The notes under the pieces are model-generated. The model saw only the letters and a program-made list of their open reading frames with translations. It was not told the DNA's origin and searched no databases. The translations under genes were made by a program, and so were the position numbers. This document shows positions 23,485-31,804 of a stretch of 64,000 nucleotides of DNA, piece by piece. How positions within the stretch are numbered: position 1 is the first letter of the stretch; every line of letters starts with the position of its first letter. This DNA is from Bacteroidales bacterium (GTDB lineage: Bacteria > Bacteroidota > Bacteroidia > Bacteroidales > UBA932), in NCBI GenBank assembly GCA_017527415.1, contig JAFXQA010000002.1:1-64000 (forward strand). Reading direction: 5' to 3'.

Positions 23485-26379
23485 ATGAGGAAATTGGGAG
23501 CCATAATAATCGGGATATTTGCTGCTGCGACGGCACTGAACGCCCAGGTGTTCTCTTTCGGGGCGGATCCGGTGAGCATCAAGTGGAAGAGCCTCGAGAG
23601 CGAGCACTTCCGCATAGTTTATCCCGAGGCGGCGGATTCTCTGGCGAGGGAATATGCAAAGAGCTTGGAAAGCTTTACGGCCGCACAGAAGTTCAGTTGC
23701 GGATTCTATCCTAACGAGCTGTACCGCAGGAAGATGCCCGTCATCCTCCACGCCTACACCGCCGAGTCCAACGGAATGGTGACCTGGGCTCCCAGGAGGA
23801 TGGAACTGTTCACCACGGCGGAATCCCTCAACCCCGAATCCACCCCGTGGATAACCCAGCTGGCGGTGCATGAAGGCCGTCATGTAGCACAGATGCAGTT
23901 CCCCCGGGCCAACAAGGTTTTCAAGCCGCTGGAGTGGTTCATCGGCGAGCTTTCCACCGGAGCGGCATCCGGCATCTACCCCGGCCCGGCCCTGCTGGAG
24001 GGAGATGCTGTGGTGGCGGAGACAGCCCTGACCGAAACCGGCCGCGGGCGCACCGCAGACTTCCTGGAATACTACCACGTGGCCCTCGCGGACAGCCTCT
24101 ACAGGGATTTCTGGCAGTGGCGCTACGATTCGCAGAAGCGCTACACCCCTGATTATTACCGCGCCGGATACATGCTGATAGGAGGCATGCGCTCGGCCTT
24201 CGGCGACACCCTCTTCACCCGCCGATATTTCGAAAACGCGAACAAGGGCTTCCTTCCCTTCAACGTCCTGCAGAAAACCATCGCACAGGGAACGAACTAC
24301 AAGAAGAATCTCTACAGTGGATTCCTGGCAATACAGGATGCTTTCCGGGAAGAGTGGGCAGAGGCCGACAGCGCCCGGGCACCTTTCTTCGAGGGCCGGC
24401 CGCTGACGAAGAAAGGCCGCCTTTTCGACAGCTATAACTCCTTGGTATTCACCGAGGAAGGCCTATTCGCCCTGCATGCCGGGCTGGACCGTCCAAGGGA
24501 GCTGGTGCGCATAGATTCCACCGGCACGGTGGAGCATCTGGGAGCCTTCGCAAGCAGCACTTCCCGCCTTACCTGGGACAAGTTCAACCGCCGACTGCTG
24601 TGGACCGAAATCAAGCCATCCGCCCTCATCCCCATGAAATCCTGGTCGGTGCTGCGCTATTTGGAAGAGGATGGCGGCCCGCAGACCTTCGATATCCAGG
24701 AGCGCCTTTTCAACCCGGCGCCCTCCACCGAAAACCCTGTGATTGCGGTGGTGGAATACTACGAGGACGGACGGAACTCCGTGCGCCTGCTGAGCGCAAA
24801 GACGGCCACGCCTTTCGAAGAATACTTCGCCCCGGCGGGCCTGCAGCCCGTGGAACCGGTCTGGATCGGGGAAGACCTCTACGCCAGCGCCATCACAGAA
24901 GACGGTTTCAGCATTTACCGCGTGCCGGGATGGTATCCGCTATTCGCCCCGGCGCACTCCAAGATCAACCGCCTGTTCGCGCGGGATTCCCTCATCTGGT
25001 TTACCTCCGACCGCAGCGGCGTGAACGAACTTCATTCGCTGGATCCGGTTTCCGGACAGATGCTGCAACGAACCAACCTCCGTTTCGGCGGCAGCGAGTT
25101 CGCCTTCAGCCCGTCCGGGGGCCTTTATTATAGTGCGCTGACCCCGGGTGGTAGGGAGATACGGGTGCTGGACACTCTGCTGAGCAGGCCGGTGGCGTTC
25201 GGAGCACATCTCTCGGTTTCGGCCGAGACGCTGAGCGCACAGGAGCCCTCCGGCGCCATACCCTACGACGGACCCATCTCCGAAGGAAAACCCTATTCCA
25301 AGGCCCTACAGCCCATCCGCTTCCACTCCTGGATGCCCATCTACTACGAGTACAACCCCGTGGAGAGGCTTTCGCTGGAGGAGACCTTGAGTGATGCGCA
25401 GCCCGGTGCAGCGCTGATGTTCCAGAACGAACTCGGCACCGCCTACGGCAGCATCGGCGTCAGCCTGCTGGATTCCCTGGAATTCCGCCCTGCCCTTCAC
25501 GCGCAGTACGTTTGGCAGGCCTGGGGGCCGATAGTCGAGTTGAGGGCGGACTACAACGAGAGGAACATTCACGTGCTGGACTATACCCGGGTTTCCACGG
25601 AGACCGGCATGAGTTTCCCCGAAACGCGCTCCATCGGCGACAAGCCGCTGCTGAACCTGTCCGCCGGTGTCTCCGTACCCTTCAACCTGAACGGAGGAGG
25701 ATGGAACCGGGGTATCATCCCCTCGTACCGGCTGAGCTGGAGCAACGACAGGTATTCCTCCCTCGATGTGCAGCAGTACACCAACACGGTGATTATCAAG
25801 ATAGTACCTCACGAATCAATCCTACTGAGCAAGTTCAGCGTCCGCGCATACGCCACCAGGCCGATCGCTCCTTCCGGAATATTCCCCCGGCTGGGCCTCG
25901 GAGGAGAAATCGGATTCACCCGTACGCACAGCCTGGGTAGCAACACCCCGGGATACTATTATGCAAAGGTATATGGCTATGTGCCAGGCCTTTTGAGCAC
26001 GCACGGTCTGAGGCTGTACGCGGAAGGGCGCAGCAACTACGGTTGGGAGGGAAGCTGGATAAAGAAACAGGAGTATCAGCTCAGGGCCGATTACGCCTTC
26101 CCCTTCCTGCCTCTGGACTGGAGCGGGATAAGTCCTTATTTCTATGTGCGGAACTTCGAGGCCGTGCTGCACGGAGGAGCCACCCTGGGGGCCTACGAAG
26201 AACTGCTGAGGGTGAAGAAGGACAGCTACATGGAACCTTACGCAGGGGCCACCCTGCGGGTACATCTGGGAAATTTCCTGTGGGCTCCGTATGACACTTA
26301 TATAGGATTCAGGTACCTTTACAATTTCGCAGATCCGTCCAAGTCGGGGCTTGAAGTGGTGTACAGTCTGGACATATAA
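23485..26379 (+). CDS. Large exported protein: HEXXH peptidase-like domain, propeller-like middle, outer-membrane barrel
   Basis: About 964 residues. Signal peptide MRKLGAIIIGIFAAATALNAQ. Residues 30-300 resemble a gluzincin (peptidase MA-like) domain, with H129-E-G-R-H133 in QLAVHEGRHVAQ and E172 in LLEGDA as the probable third zinc ligand. Residues about 310-600 look like repeating beta-blades (LVRIDSTGTVEHLG, WFTSDRSGVNELHSLD), and the C-terminal 300 residues alternate like beta-barrel strands and end SGLEVVYSLDI, typical of outer-membrane proteins. Function is unknown; a surface or periplasmic-facing protease tethered to a barrel is possible. It is divergent from prmC, 57 bases away. Confidence 0.8.
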   Translation: MRKLGAIIIGIFAAATALNAQVFSFGADPVSIKWKSLESEHFRIVYPEAADSLAREYAKSLESFTAAQKFSCGFYPNELYRRKMPVILHAYTAESNGMVTWAPRRMELFTTAESLNPESTPWITQLAVHEGRHVAQMQFPRANKVFKPLEWFIGELSTGAASGIYPGPALLEGDAVVAETALTETGRGRTADFLEYYHVALADSLYRDFWQWRYDSQKRYTPDYYRAGYMLIGGMRSAFGDTLFTRRYFENANKGFLPFNVLQKTIAQGTNYKKNLYSGFLAIQDAFREEWAEADSARAPFFEGRPLTKKGRLFDSYNSLVFTEEGLFALHAGLDRPRELVRIDSTGTVEHLGAFASSTSRLTWDKFNRRLLWTEIKPSALIPMKSWSVLRYLEEDGGPQTFDIQERLFNPAPSTENPVIAVVEYYEDGRNSVRLLSAKTATPFEEYFAPAGLQPVEPVWIGEDLYASAITEDGFSIYRVPGWYPLFAPAHSKINRLFARDSLIWFTSDRSGVNELHSLDPVSGQMLQRTNLRFGGSEFAFSPSGGLYYSALTPGGREIRVLDTLLSRPVAFGAHLSVSAETLSAQEPSGAIPYDGPISEGKPYSKALQPIRFHSWMPIYYEYNPVERLSLEETLSDAQPGAALMFQNELGTAYGSIGVSLLDSLEFRPALHAQYVWQAWGPIVELRADYNERNIHVLDYTRVSTETGMSFPETRSIGDKPLLNLSAGVSVPFNLNGGGWNRGIIPSYRLSWSNDRYSSLDVQQYTNTVIIKIVPHESILLSKFSVRAYATRPIAPSGIFPRLGLGGEIGFTRTHSLGSNTPGYYYAKVYGYVPGLLSTHGLRLYAEGRSNYGWEGSWIKKQEYQLRADYAFPFLPLDWSGISPYFYVRNFEAVLHGGATLGAYEELLRVKKDSYMEPYAGATLRVHLGNFLWAPYDTYIGFRYLYNFADPSKSGLEVVYSLDI

Positions 26380-26381
26380 AA

Positions 26382-26397
26382 CTACTCTTTAGGGTAG
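26382..26397. promoter_or_regulatory. Dyad CTACTCTTTAGGGTAG, possible LuxR-type operator or hairpin
   Basis: An imperfect 16-18 bp dyad immediately after the stop of the barrel protein and about 60 bases upstream of the next gene. It matches 12 of 16 positions of CCACCCCTTAGGGTGG at 29002-29017, between the two LuxR-type genes. No T-run follows, so a terminator role is weak. Confidence 0.4.
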
Positions 26398-26456
26398 TAG
26401 GAAATCAAACATATTATTACGATATTTGCCACGATAACCAATTTGAAACAAGCGAT

Positions 26457-27713
26457 ATGAAAAGATTTGCAGTTATCCTTTTAGCCCTTGTGATCGCCTG
26501 CGGAACAGCCGGTGCACAGGGTATGCTGAAGAACATTGGAGGCAAAGTTATCAACAAGGTAGAAAAGAAAGTTGAGAACAAGGCCGGACAGAAAGTCGAC
26601 AAGGTTCTCGGCAAGATTTTCGGAGAAGATCCCGAGCAGAACGCCTCCCAGGCCGCCCAGACGGCTACAAGCTATGGAAACGATAACGATTACAGTGGCT
26701 ATTCTTCCGGCGGAAGCAGCTATGGCTCATCCCTGATGGACCCCGATTATCACAAGGATTACTATCCCGTCAGCGTCAATCCTTCCTATAAGTTCACCAG
26801 CTACAAGGACGCTTTGAAGGCGCGTCTGGACCTGCCCAAACCCGGCACACTGAACAGCGAGAAGGACCTGGAGGCATATGCTGCGAAGGTTGCCGAACTC
26901 AAGCAGGCAACGGAGGATATCTGCATAAAATACACCCAGCAGCAGTCAGCCCTCAACACGCAGGCCATCAACGGCCCTTATGCCGGAGGCAGCAAGAGCA
27001 AGCCCACCGTCAATGTTTCGGCAGAAGAGGTGATGCAGGCTATCAAGGCCAAAGGACTGGATCCTGCTACCGCATCGGAGGCGCAGATGCAGGATGCCGT
27101 CGCAGAATATGTTGCCAAGAAGATGGGCGTCAGCAAGGCTCAGGCCATTGAAATGATGTCCAAGAATGACGCTCCTCAGAACCGCATGGACCAGATCGCC
27201 ACCGAACTTGCAGGCATCTACGAAGGCCATACCATGGCAGCCCTCAACAATACCTCGAACGCCCTGACATCCCTCGGAACCGCACTTTTGAGCGGCAGGA
27301 CCACCGTGGACGAGACCACCATGGCGGGCGCCTTGTTCAATCTTTCCAAGAGGATCGCAGCTTCATGGGCAAAATCCGACGAGTGCAAGATGGTTAACAA
27401 ACTCGAGCGTGAGCAGGGCTTGAAGGGCCGTGACAAGCAGAACGAAATCATAGACAAATGGAATTCAAAGCAGCTGGATATCTGGGTCGCCAAAATCGCC
27501 CGCTTTGCCGATGCCGAATATGCTGATGCACAGAAGGTTGCGGATCTGGATGCCGAACTGGAAGCAATGTCCGCAGCAGACAAGAAGACCGCCAACTGGG
27601 CATCCGCAAAGATTCAGGCGGTCAACCTGGCCAGCCTGATCATCAACAGCATGTCCATCCCGACCAAGGTGTTCGAATGTCCCCTGGTCTCGCACGCCAA
27701 CACCGACATTTAG
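26457..27713 (+). CDS. Exported protein of unknown function
   Basis: 418 residues with a clear signal peptide (MKRFAVILLALVIACGTAGAQ). A Lys/Val-rich amphipathic segment follows (MLKNIGGKVINKVEKKVENKAGQKVDKVLGKIF), then a Gly/Ser/Tyr-rich linker (SYGNDNDYSGYSSGGSSYGSS) and a mostly helical, Ala-rich C-terminal domain. I recognise no named family, although exported proteins starting 'GxLKNxGxKVxNKV' are familiar in Bacteroidota. It ends overlapping the TPR-LuxR gene by 4 bases, tail to tail. Confidence 0.8.
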   Translation: MKRFAVILLALVIACGTAGAQGMLKNIGGKVINKVEKKVENKAGQKVDKVLGKIFGEDPEQNASQAAQTATSYGNDNDYSGYSSGGSSYGSSLMDPDYHKDYYPVSVNPSYKFTSYKDALKARLDLPKPGTLNSEKDLEAYAAKVAELKQATEDICIKYTQQQSALNTQAINGPYAGGSKSKPTVNVSAEEVMQAIKAKGLDPATASEAQMQDAVAEYVAKKMGVSKAQAIEMMSKNDAPQNRMDQIATELAGIYEGHTMAALNNTSNALTSLGTALLSGRTTVDETTMAGALFNLSKRIAASWAKSDECKMVNKLEREQGLKGRDKQNEIIDKWNSKQLDIWVAKIARFADAEYADAQKVADLDAELEAMSAADKKTANWASAKIQAVNLASLIINSMSIPTKVFECPLVSHANTDI

Positions 27714-28927
27714 ATGAGTCCGGCCTCTTTGGCTTTGGAAATCAGTTCCGCCGAGTTGGCCGCATCGAACTTCACCAAAAGTTTCTTGCGATACCATTTG
27801 ACGGTTTCCGGACTTAAGAATATTTTCTCCGCGATCTGAGGATTAGTACATCCTGAGGCTATGAGTCTCAGGATGATTTGTTCACGGTCGTTCAGGCTGG
27901 GGACGGCGGCCTGCCTGCCGCGGATTTCCTCCAGGGTTTCATCCATCACGGCTTCCGTCTCCGCCTGCTGCCTGCGGGCCTTTTTCAGACGATGGATGGC
28001 GATGGTGGATGCCGTTGCAAGGATGAGGATGACGGCCAGGGCGATGATGGCCGTCGTGAGGTGCTTTTTCTGCTCTTTCAGCACCTGGCTCATGTAGTCC
28101 ATCGTTTCCAGGCGGAACTCCCGCTCCTCCTTGGCGTGGTGGATATAGTATTCATCCGCCTTCTGCAGGTATCTGAGGGCCTTCGTGGTCTTCCCCTGGT
28201 AGGAGTAAAGGTTGCCGAAGCCCTTGTAGACGTTGGCGATCATCAGGGAATCCCCCGAGGCCAGGGCGTAGTGGAGAGCCTTCTCGTAGGCGGGCTTGGC
28301 TTTTTTGGGCTCACCGGCATCCACCCAGGTTTCTCCAATGTTATAGTAGAGGATGGAGTTGCTCTCGTTCCAGCCGTACTTTTCGAAGATGGCCCCGGCC
28401 TTTTCGTAATACTCCATGGCCTTCGGGAGATCCTCCATCATGTTGTAAAGGTTCCCCAGGGTGCCGTAGAGGGCCGATTTAGCATCATCTATTTCTCTTT
28501 CCGTGTACCCTTCCGGATTGGTGGCGGAGGTGGAACCGTTTTCCATCCTTTCGATAGCTTCGGCAGCCTTGTTGTAGTAGAAAATGGCACTGTCGTACTG
28601 TTCCTGCCCGTAAAAATCCAGGCCTATATAGCGGTACGCATCCTGATTTGCCATCTCCCAGTGCCGGGGCTCGCTTATCTCCAAGGCCTTGCGGGCATAG
28701 AAAACGCTCTTGAAGCCGCTGATAGCCCCATAGCCGAGCATCAGGTCTCGATATGCGCGATTGAGATCTATGAGTTCCTGTGTGGTTGCGTTCGCCAGTT
28801 TGTCCGGAGTCCAAAGGGATACGGCTCTCTCGAGGGAATCAATGTTATGACCGCGGTGATCGTTGTATGAGGCGGCGCGGAATCCTGCCATCAAAAGGAT
28901 TGCTGCGATTAAGAAGAGTCTTTTCAT
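27710..28927 (-). CDS. TPR-containing LuxR-type transcriptional regulator with a membrane segment
   Basis: 405 residues from MKRLFLIAAILL (signal or N-terminal anchor). About five tetratricopeptide-like repeats cover residues 90-280 (YGQEQYDSAIFYYNKAAEAIE; ALYGTLGNLYNMMEDLPKAM), followed by a membrane helix (TTAIIALAVILILATASTIAI), a short coiled segment and a C-terminal LuxR/GerE helix-turn-helix (SLNDREQIILRLIASGCTNP to EAGLI). The layout implies a periplasmic sensor connected to a cytoplasmic DNA-binding domain. The start is fixed at 28927 because upstream codons have no signal features. A paralogous solo HTH lies divergently next to it. Confidence 0.88.
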   Translation of the reverse strand: MKRLFLIAAILLMAGFRAASYNDHRGHNIDSLERAVSLWTPDKLANATTQELIDLNRAYRDLMLGYGAISGFKSVFYARKALEISEPRHWEMANQDAYRYIGLDFYGQEQYDSAIFYYNKAAEAIERMENGSTSATNPEGYTEREIDDAKSALYGTLGNLYNMMEDLPKAMEYYEKAGAIFEKYGWNESNSILYYNIGETWVDAGEPKKAKPAYEKALHYALASGDSLMIANVYKGFGNLYSYQGKTTKALRYLQKADEYYIHHAKEEREFRLETMDYMSQVLKEQKKHLTTAIIALAVILILATASTIAIHRLKKARRQQAETEAVMDETLEEIRGRQAAVPSLNDREQIILRLIASGCTNPQIAEKIFLSPETVKWYRKKLLVKFDAANSAELISKAKEAGLI

Positions 28928-29001
28928 ATCTGCTAATTTAGTAAAAAAGGGGCGGAAAGTGCTGGTTTTGTGTGGTATTTGGGCCCGTTCCGGTCGCACT
29001 T

Positions 29002-29017
29002 CCACCCCTTAGGGTGG
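29002..29017. promoter_or_regulatory. Dyad CCACCCCTTAGGGTGG between the two LuxR-type genes
   Basis: CCACCC/GGGTGG around CTTA, in the divergent intergenic region. It resembles the dyad at 26382-26397. On the plus strand it is followed by TGTTTTTG, so a terminator-like hairpin is an alternative. Confidence 0.4.
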
Positions 29018-29054
29018 TGTTTTTGTGTTTGGGAAAGGCGAAATTTGCGGTTCG

Positions 29055-29273
29055 ATGGAAAAAGAGAACCACATTGTCTGTCCGAAACTGAACGACCGCG
29101 AACTGGTTATCCTCCGCATGGTTGCCGAGGGCCGGACCTCCGCAAAGATTGCCACCGAGCTTTCACTGAGCACCGAAACCATAAAATGGTACCGCAAAAA
29201 GCTTCTGGCGAAATTCGACGCGGACAACGCCGCGTCCCTGATCCGCAAAGCCCTGGCCGCAGGTTTGATTTGA
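29055..29273 (+). CDS. Solo LuxR-type helix-turn-helix protein
   Basis: 72 residues from ATG 29055, almost only a GerE domain: PKLNDRELVILRMVAEGRTSAKI, then STETIKWYRKKLLAKFDADN and AAGLI. It is strikingly close to the HTH of the neighbouring TPR-LuxR protein (both have KWYRKKLL-KFDA-N), so it looks like a partial duplication without a sensor part. It could compete for, or co-occupy, the same operators. A GTG 30 bases upstream in frame would add 10 unconvincing residues. Confidence 0.8.
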   Translation: MEKENHIVCPKLNDRELVILRMVAEGRTSAKIATELSLSTETIKWYRKKLLAKFDADNAASLIRKALAAGLI

Positions 29274-29295
29274 CAATTTTTTATTTTTTATGCAT

Positions 29296-29436
29296 ATGAA
29301 GAATTTGAAATGGGAATACCTCGCCCCAGAAGTGGAGGTTTTGGAGCTCGCTCTGCAGGGCGTAATCGCCCAGAGTGGAGGTAATGAAGGCCTGAATGGA
29401 TCCGGCTATAATTATGGCAATTCTGACTTTGATTAA
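29296..29436 (+). CDS. Tiny conserved-looking protein upstream of a fimbrillin-like lipoprotein
   Basis: 46 residues (48 if the ATG at 29290 is used): starts MKNLKWEYLAPEVEVLELAL and ends with a Gly/Asn/Tyr-rich tail, SGGNEGLNGSGYNYGNSDFD. No signal peptide, no membrane helix. The N-terminal pattern (aromatic, x, x, P-E-V-E-V-x-E-L) followed by a Gly-rich tail is one I associate with many small Bacteroidales ORFs near surface-protein genes; function is unknown to me. It starts 22 bases after the solo LuxR stop and ends 13 bases before the fimbrillin gene, so the three are likely one transcript. Confidence 0.6.
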   Translation: MKNLKWEYLAPEVEVLELALQGVIAQSGGNEGLNGSGYNYGNSDFD

Positions 29437-29449
29437 TGGAGGGCGAGAT

Positions 29450-31729
29450 ATGAAAAAGAGTTTAATCATTATTGCGGCCTTTGTTGCCTTTGCGGCATGT
29501 TCGAAAGAGGTAGTCTCTCCTGTTGATAACGGAGATAAAGAATCATTGACTTTTACAGCAAGCACTGATGGGGATCTCACTAAGACGACATTGTCTGACT
29601 TAGGTGGCGGGAATTATGACATTGTATGGCAAACCACGGATCAAATTTGCATTACTGACGGCACGAACAATGGCGTATATAAACCAACGACAGCAGCAAA
29701 CCAAAGTCCGTTAACAAAGTATTCCGGCTCTGTACCAACCGGACCGACTTTCTACGCTTACTATCCCAATAACTATTACAATACTGCTTCCGGAACCTTT
29801 ACTTTGCCTGAAATCAGATCTTCCTACTCTACGGGCACCTTTACTGGTTTTCCCATGTATGCGCAGTCCGATAATACAGATTTGCATTTTAAGAATGTTT
29901 GCGGCCTACTGGAACTGGCACTAAGCGGGGCGAGCGAATCGGATAGATTTGGAAAGGTGATTCTCAGAGCCAACGAGTATCTTTCCGGCCCTATGAGTAT
30001 TGTAGCCGATGGTGGCGCTTATAAGGCGGAAATCACCTCCGGATCAAAGAGTGTAACTATAGGCATGCAGACCACTAAAAAACTATCCGAAGGTATTGTT
30101 GTCTATCTCCCCTTGCCTGCCGGCACCTATACGGATTTCACAATTGAAGTATATCCCTCCGCTGCGGGCGATCACTATGCAAGAAAGGTGGCAAACAAAA
30201 GCATCGTCATAGTCCGCAGTCAGGTAACCCCTATTACCATTACCAATATCGCTTTCAATGTCACGCCTCTTTCTAAAGGTACGGGAACATCTGAAAATCC
30301 TTATCAGATTGAAAGCGAGGATGATATCATTGCGCTCGGCGAGGCCTGTAGAAACGGCGTTTCGTTCACCGGCAAGTATCTTAAGGTGATGAATAACATT
30401 ACTCTAACTGCCGCACACAAACCCTTCAAACTTGTCTGCGCAGAATTTGACGGCAATAACAAAACCATTACCCTTGACAGCGGATATGACCTGTCTGTCG
30501 TACAGTCTTCAGAACCTTATGCAGGTTTCATCTCCCGGCTTACCGGTACGGTTAAGAATCTGACGCTTGACGGGTCTGACATTTCCATTGACGCATCTGA
30601 ATCAGTTAATATCAAAGGATTCGGCACTGTTGTCGGATTTGATGGAACTGTGAGAGGATGCCATAATAAGATTAATGTATCGTTGACTTCTTCCAAATCA
30701 GTGGCCTATGCTGAGAGTTGGTTCGCATTTGGTGGTGTGGTTGGTTATCCTTCTGCAGTTTATGATTCGGTCAATGACGGCAATATAACAATTACTCTTA
30801 CCAATGCCACTAATCCTGTTTCTTATCTTGGAGGTGTTGTTGGATATGGCGCTTCTACCGTGTCAGGATGTATTAATAATGGCACTGTTTACGGTGACGG
30901 GGTTCGCAATACCGGTGGCGTTGCAGGTGGTAATATTAGCGGTGCCGCAACTCAAACTATCGACAGATGCTCTAATACAGGATCAGTAACTGGTATCTAT
31001 AAATATAACAATGCCTCATATTGTGTTGGCTGGGCTGGAGGTATCGTTGCCTCAGCTCCTAAAGGAACTATCACAAATTGCTCCAACACGGGAGCGGTAA
31101 TAGCACAAAAAGACACTTATGGTTACCAAGGAGCAATTATTTTGGCAGGAGGAATCGTGGGCAACGCCGCTTCTTCGAATTCAAACATCTGCACTGTCAC
31201 CAATTGCTACAATACGGCTGATATCATTGCAAGAACCCAGTATGACTCTTACACCTATAAGCCTTTCGCTGCAGGAATCAGCGGGTCAAACGGCAATATT
31301 ATAAATTGCTATACTGGAGGAACTATTTATACAAAAGCCTGGAATGAAGGATATGATAATAAGTCTTATGGTGGTGGCATCATTGGCTTCCTGTATACTT
31401 ATAGCTCAGATTGCTATGGCAGTGTTTCATACTGCTATATTCCTAGTCAGACTTTAGGATCAGCACCAGCTACCATGAGAACGGTCGGTTGGAAGTCTCG
31501 ATATGGGGAAGAGAATTCAACCACAACGACTAAGGGTGCGGATACAGGTGGAACTCGTTTTGATCGTTCAACGCTTGTTACTACAGCGTCAACCACCATA
31601 AATGCAACTGCTTATCCTGCCGGAACGGCTTTGGTCGATCTTCTTAATGCATACGTGACTTTTGTTGGCGGAGACCTCCTCACCTGGAAAGCCGGGACCG
31701 GCGATCCCGCCTATCCGGTATTTAATTAG
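29450..31729 (+). CDS. Fimbrillin-like lipoprotein with GLUG repeats
   Basis: About 759 residues. Lipoprotein signal MKKSLIIIAAFVAFAACSKE. The N-terminal 270 residues fit the fimbrillin/Mfa-like beta-sandwich fold (FYAYYPNNYYNTASGTFTLP; DLHFKNVCGLLELAL). Residues about 340-700 carry repeated GLUG-type units (GGVVGYGASTVSGCINNGTV, GGIVASAPKGTITNCSNTGAV, GGIVGNA...TVTNCYNTADI), common in surface adhesins. It is clearly more AT-rich than the neighbouring genes. ATG 29450 follows a purine-rich GGAGGG. A strong terminator ends the transcript. Confidence 0.88.
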   Translation: MKKSLIIIAAFVAFAACSKEVVSPVDNGDKESLTFTASTDGDLTKTTLSDLGGGNYDIVWQTTDQICITDGTNNGVYKPTTAANQSPLTKYSGSVPTGPTFYAYYPNNYYNTASGTFTLPEIRSSYSTGTFTGFPMYAQSDNTDLHFKNVCGLLELALSGASESDRFGKVILRANEYLSGPMSIVADGGAYKAEITSGSKSVTIGMQTTKKLSEGIVVYLPLPAGTYTDFTIEVYPSAAGDHYARKVANKSIVIVRSQVTPITITNIAFNVTPLSKGTGTSENPYQIESEDDIIALGEACRNGVSFTGKYLKVMNNITLTAAHKPFKLVCAEFDGNNKTITLDSGYDLSVVQSSEPYAGFISRLTGTVKNLTLDGSDISIDASESVNIKGFGTVVGFDGTVRGCHNKINVSLTSSKSVAYAESWFAFGGVVGYPSAVYDSVNDGNITITLTNATNPVSYLGGVVGYGASTVSGCINNGTVYGDGVRNTGGVAGGNISGAATQTIDRCSNTGSVTGIYKYNNASYCVGWAGGIVASAPKGTITNCSNTGAVIAQKDTYGYQGAIILAGGIVGNAASSNSNICTVTNCYNTADIIARTQYDSYTYKPFAAGISGSNGNIINCYTGGTIYTKAWNEGYDNKSYGGGIIGFLYTYSSDCYGSVSYCYIPSQTLGSAPATMRTVGWKSRYGEENSTTTTKGADTGGTRFDRSTLVTTASTTINATAYPAGTALVDLLNAYVTFVGGDLLTWKAGTGDPAYPVFN

Positions 31730-31745
31730 TTCGTTCCACAGAGCC

Positions 31746-31760
31746 ACCTGATTATCAGGT
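31746..31760. repeat. 15-nt palindrome ACCTGATTATCAGGT
   Basis: A perfect 6-bp dyad with a 3-nt centre, 17 bases after the fimbrillin stop and just before the terminator. Too short for a certain role; it may reinforce termination. Confidence 0.35.
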
Positions 31761-31768
31761 AAATACAT

Positions 31769-31804
31769 AAAGAAGGGTGCTCGATTTTGAGCACCCTTCT
31801 TTTT
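31769..31804 (+). terminator. Strong intrinsic terminator after the fimbrillin-like gene
   Basis: AAAGAAGGGTGCTC, loop GATTTT, GAGCACCCTTCTTTTT: a perfect 12-14 bp stem followed by T's. Because both sides carry A/T runs it would also act for the minus-strand epimerase gene ending at 31803. Confidence 0.9.
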
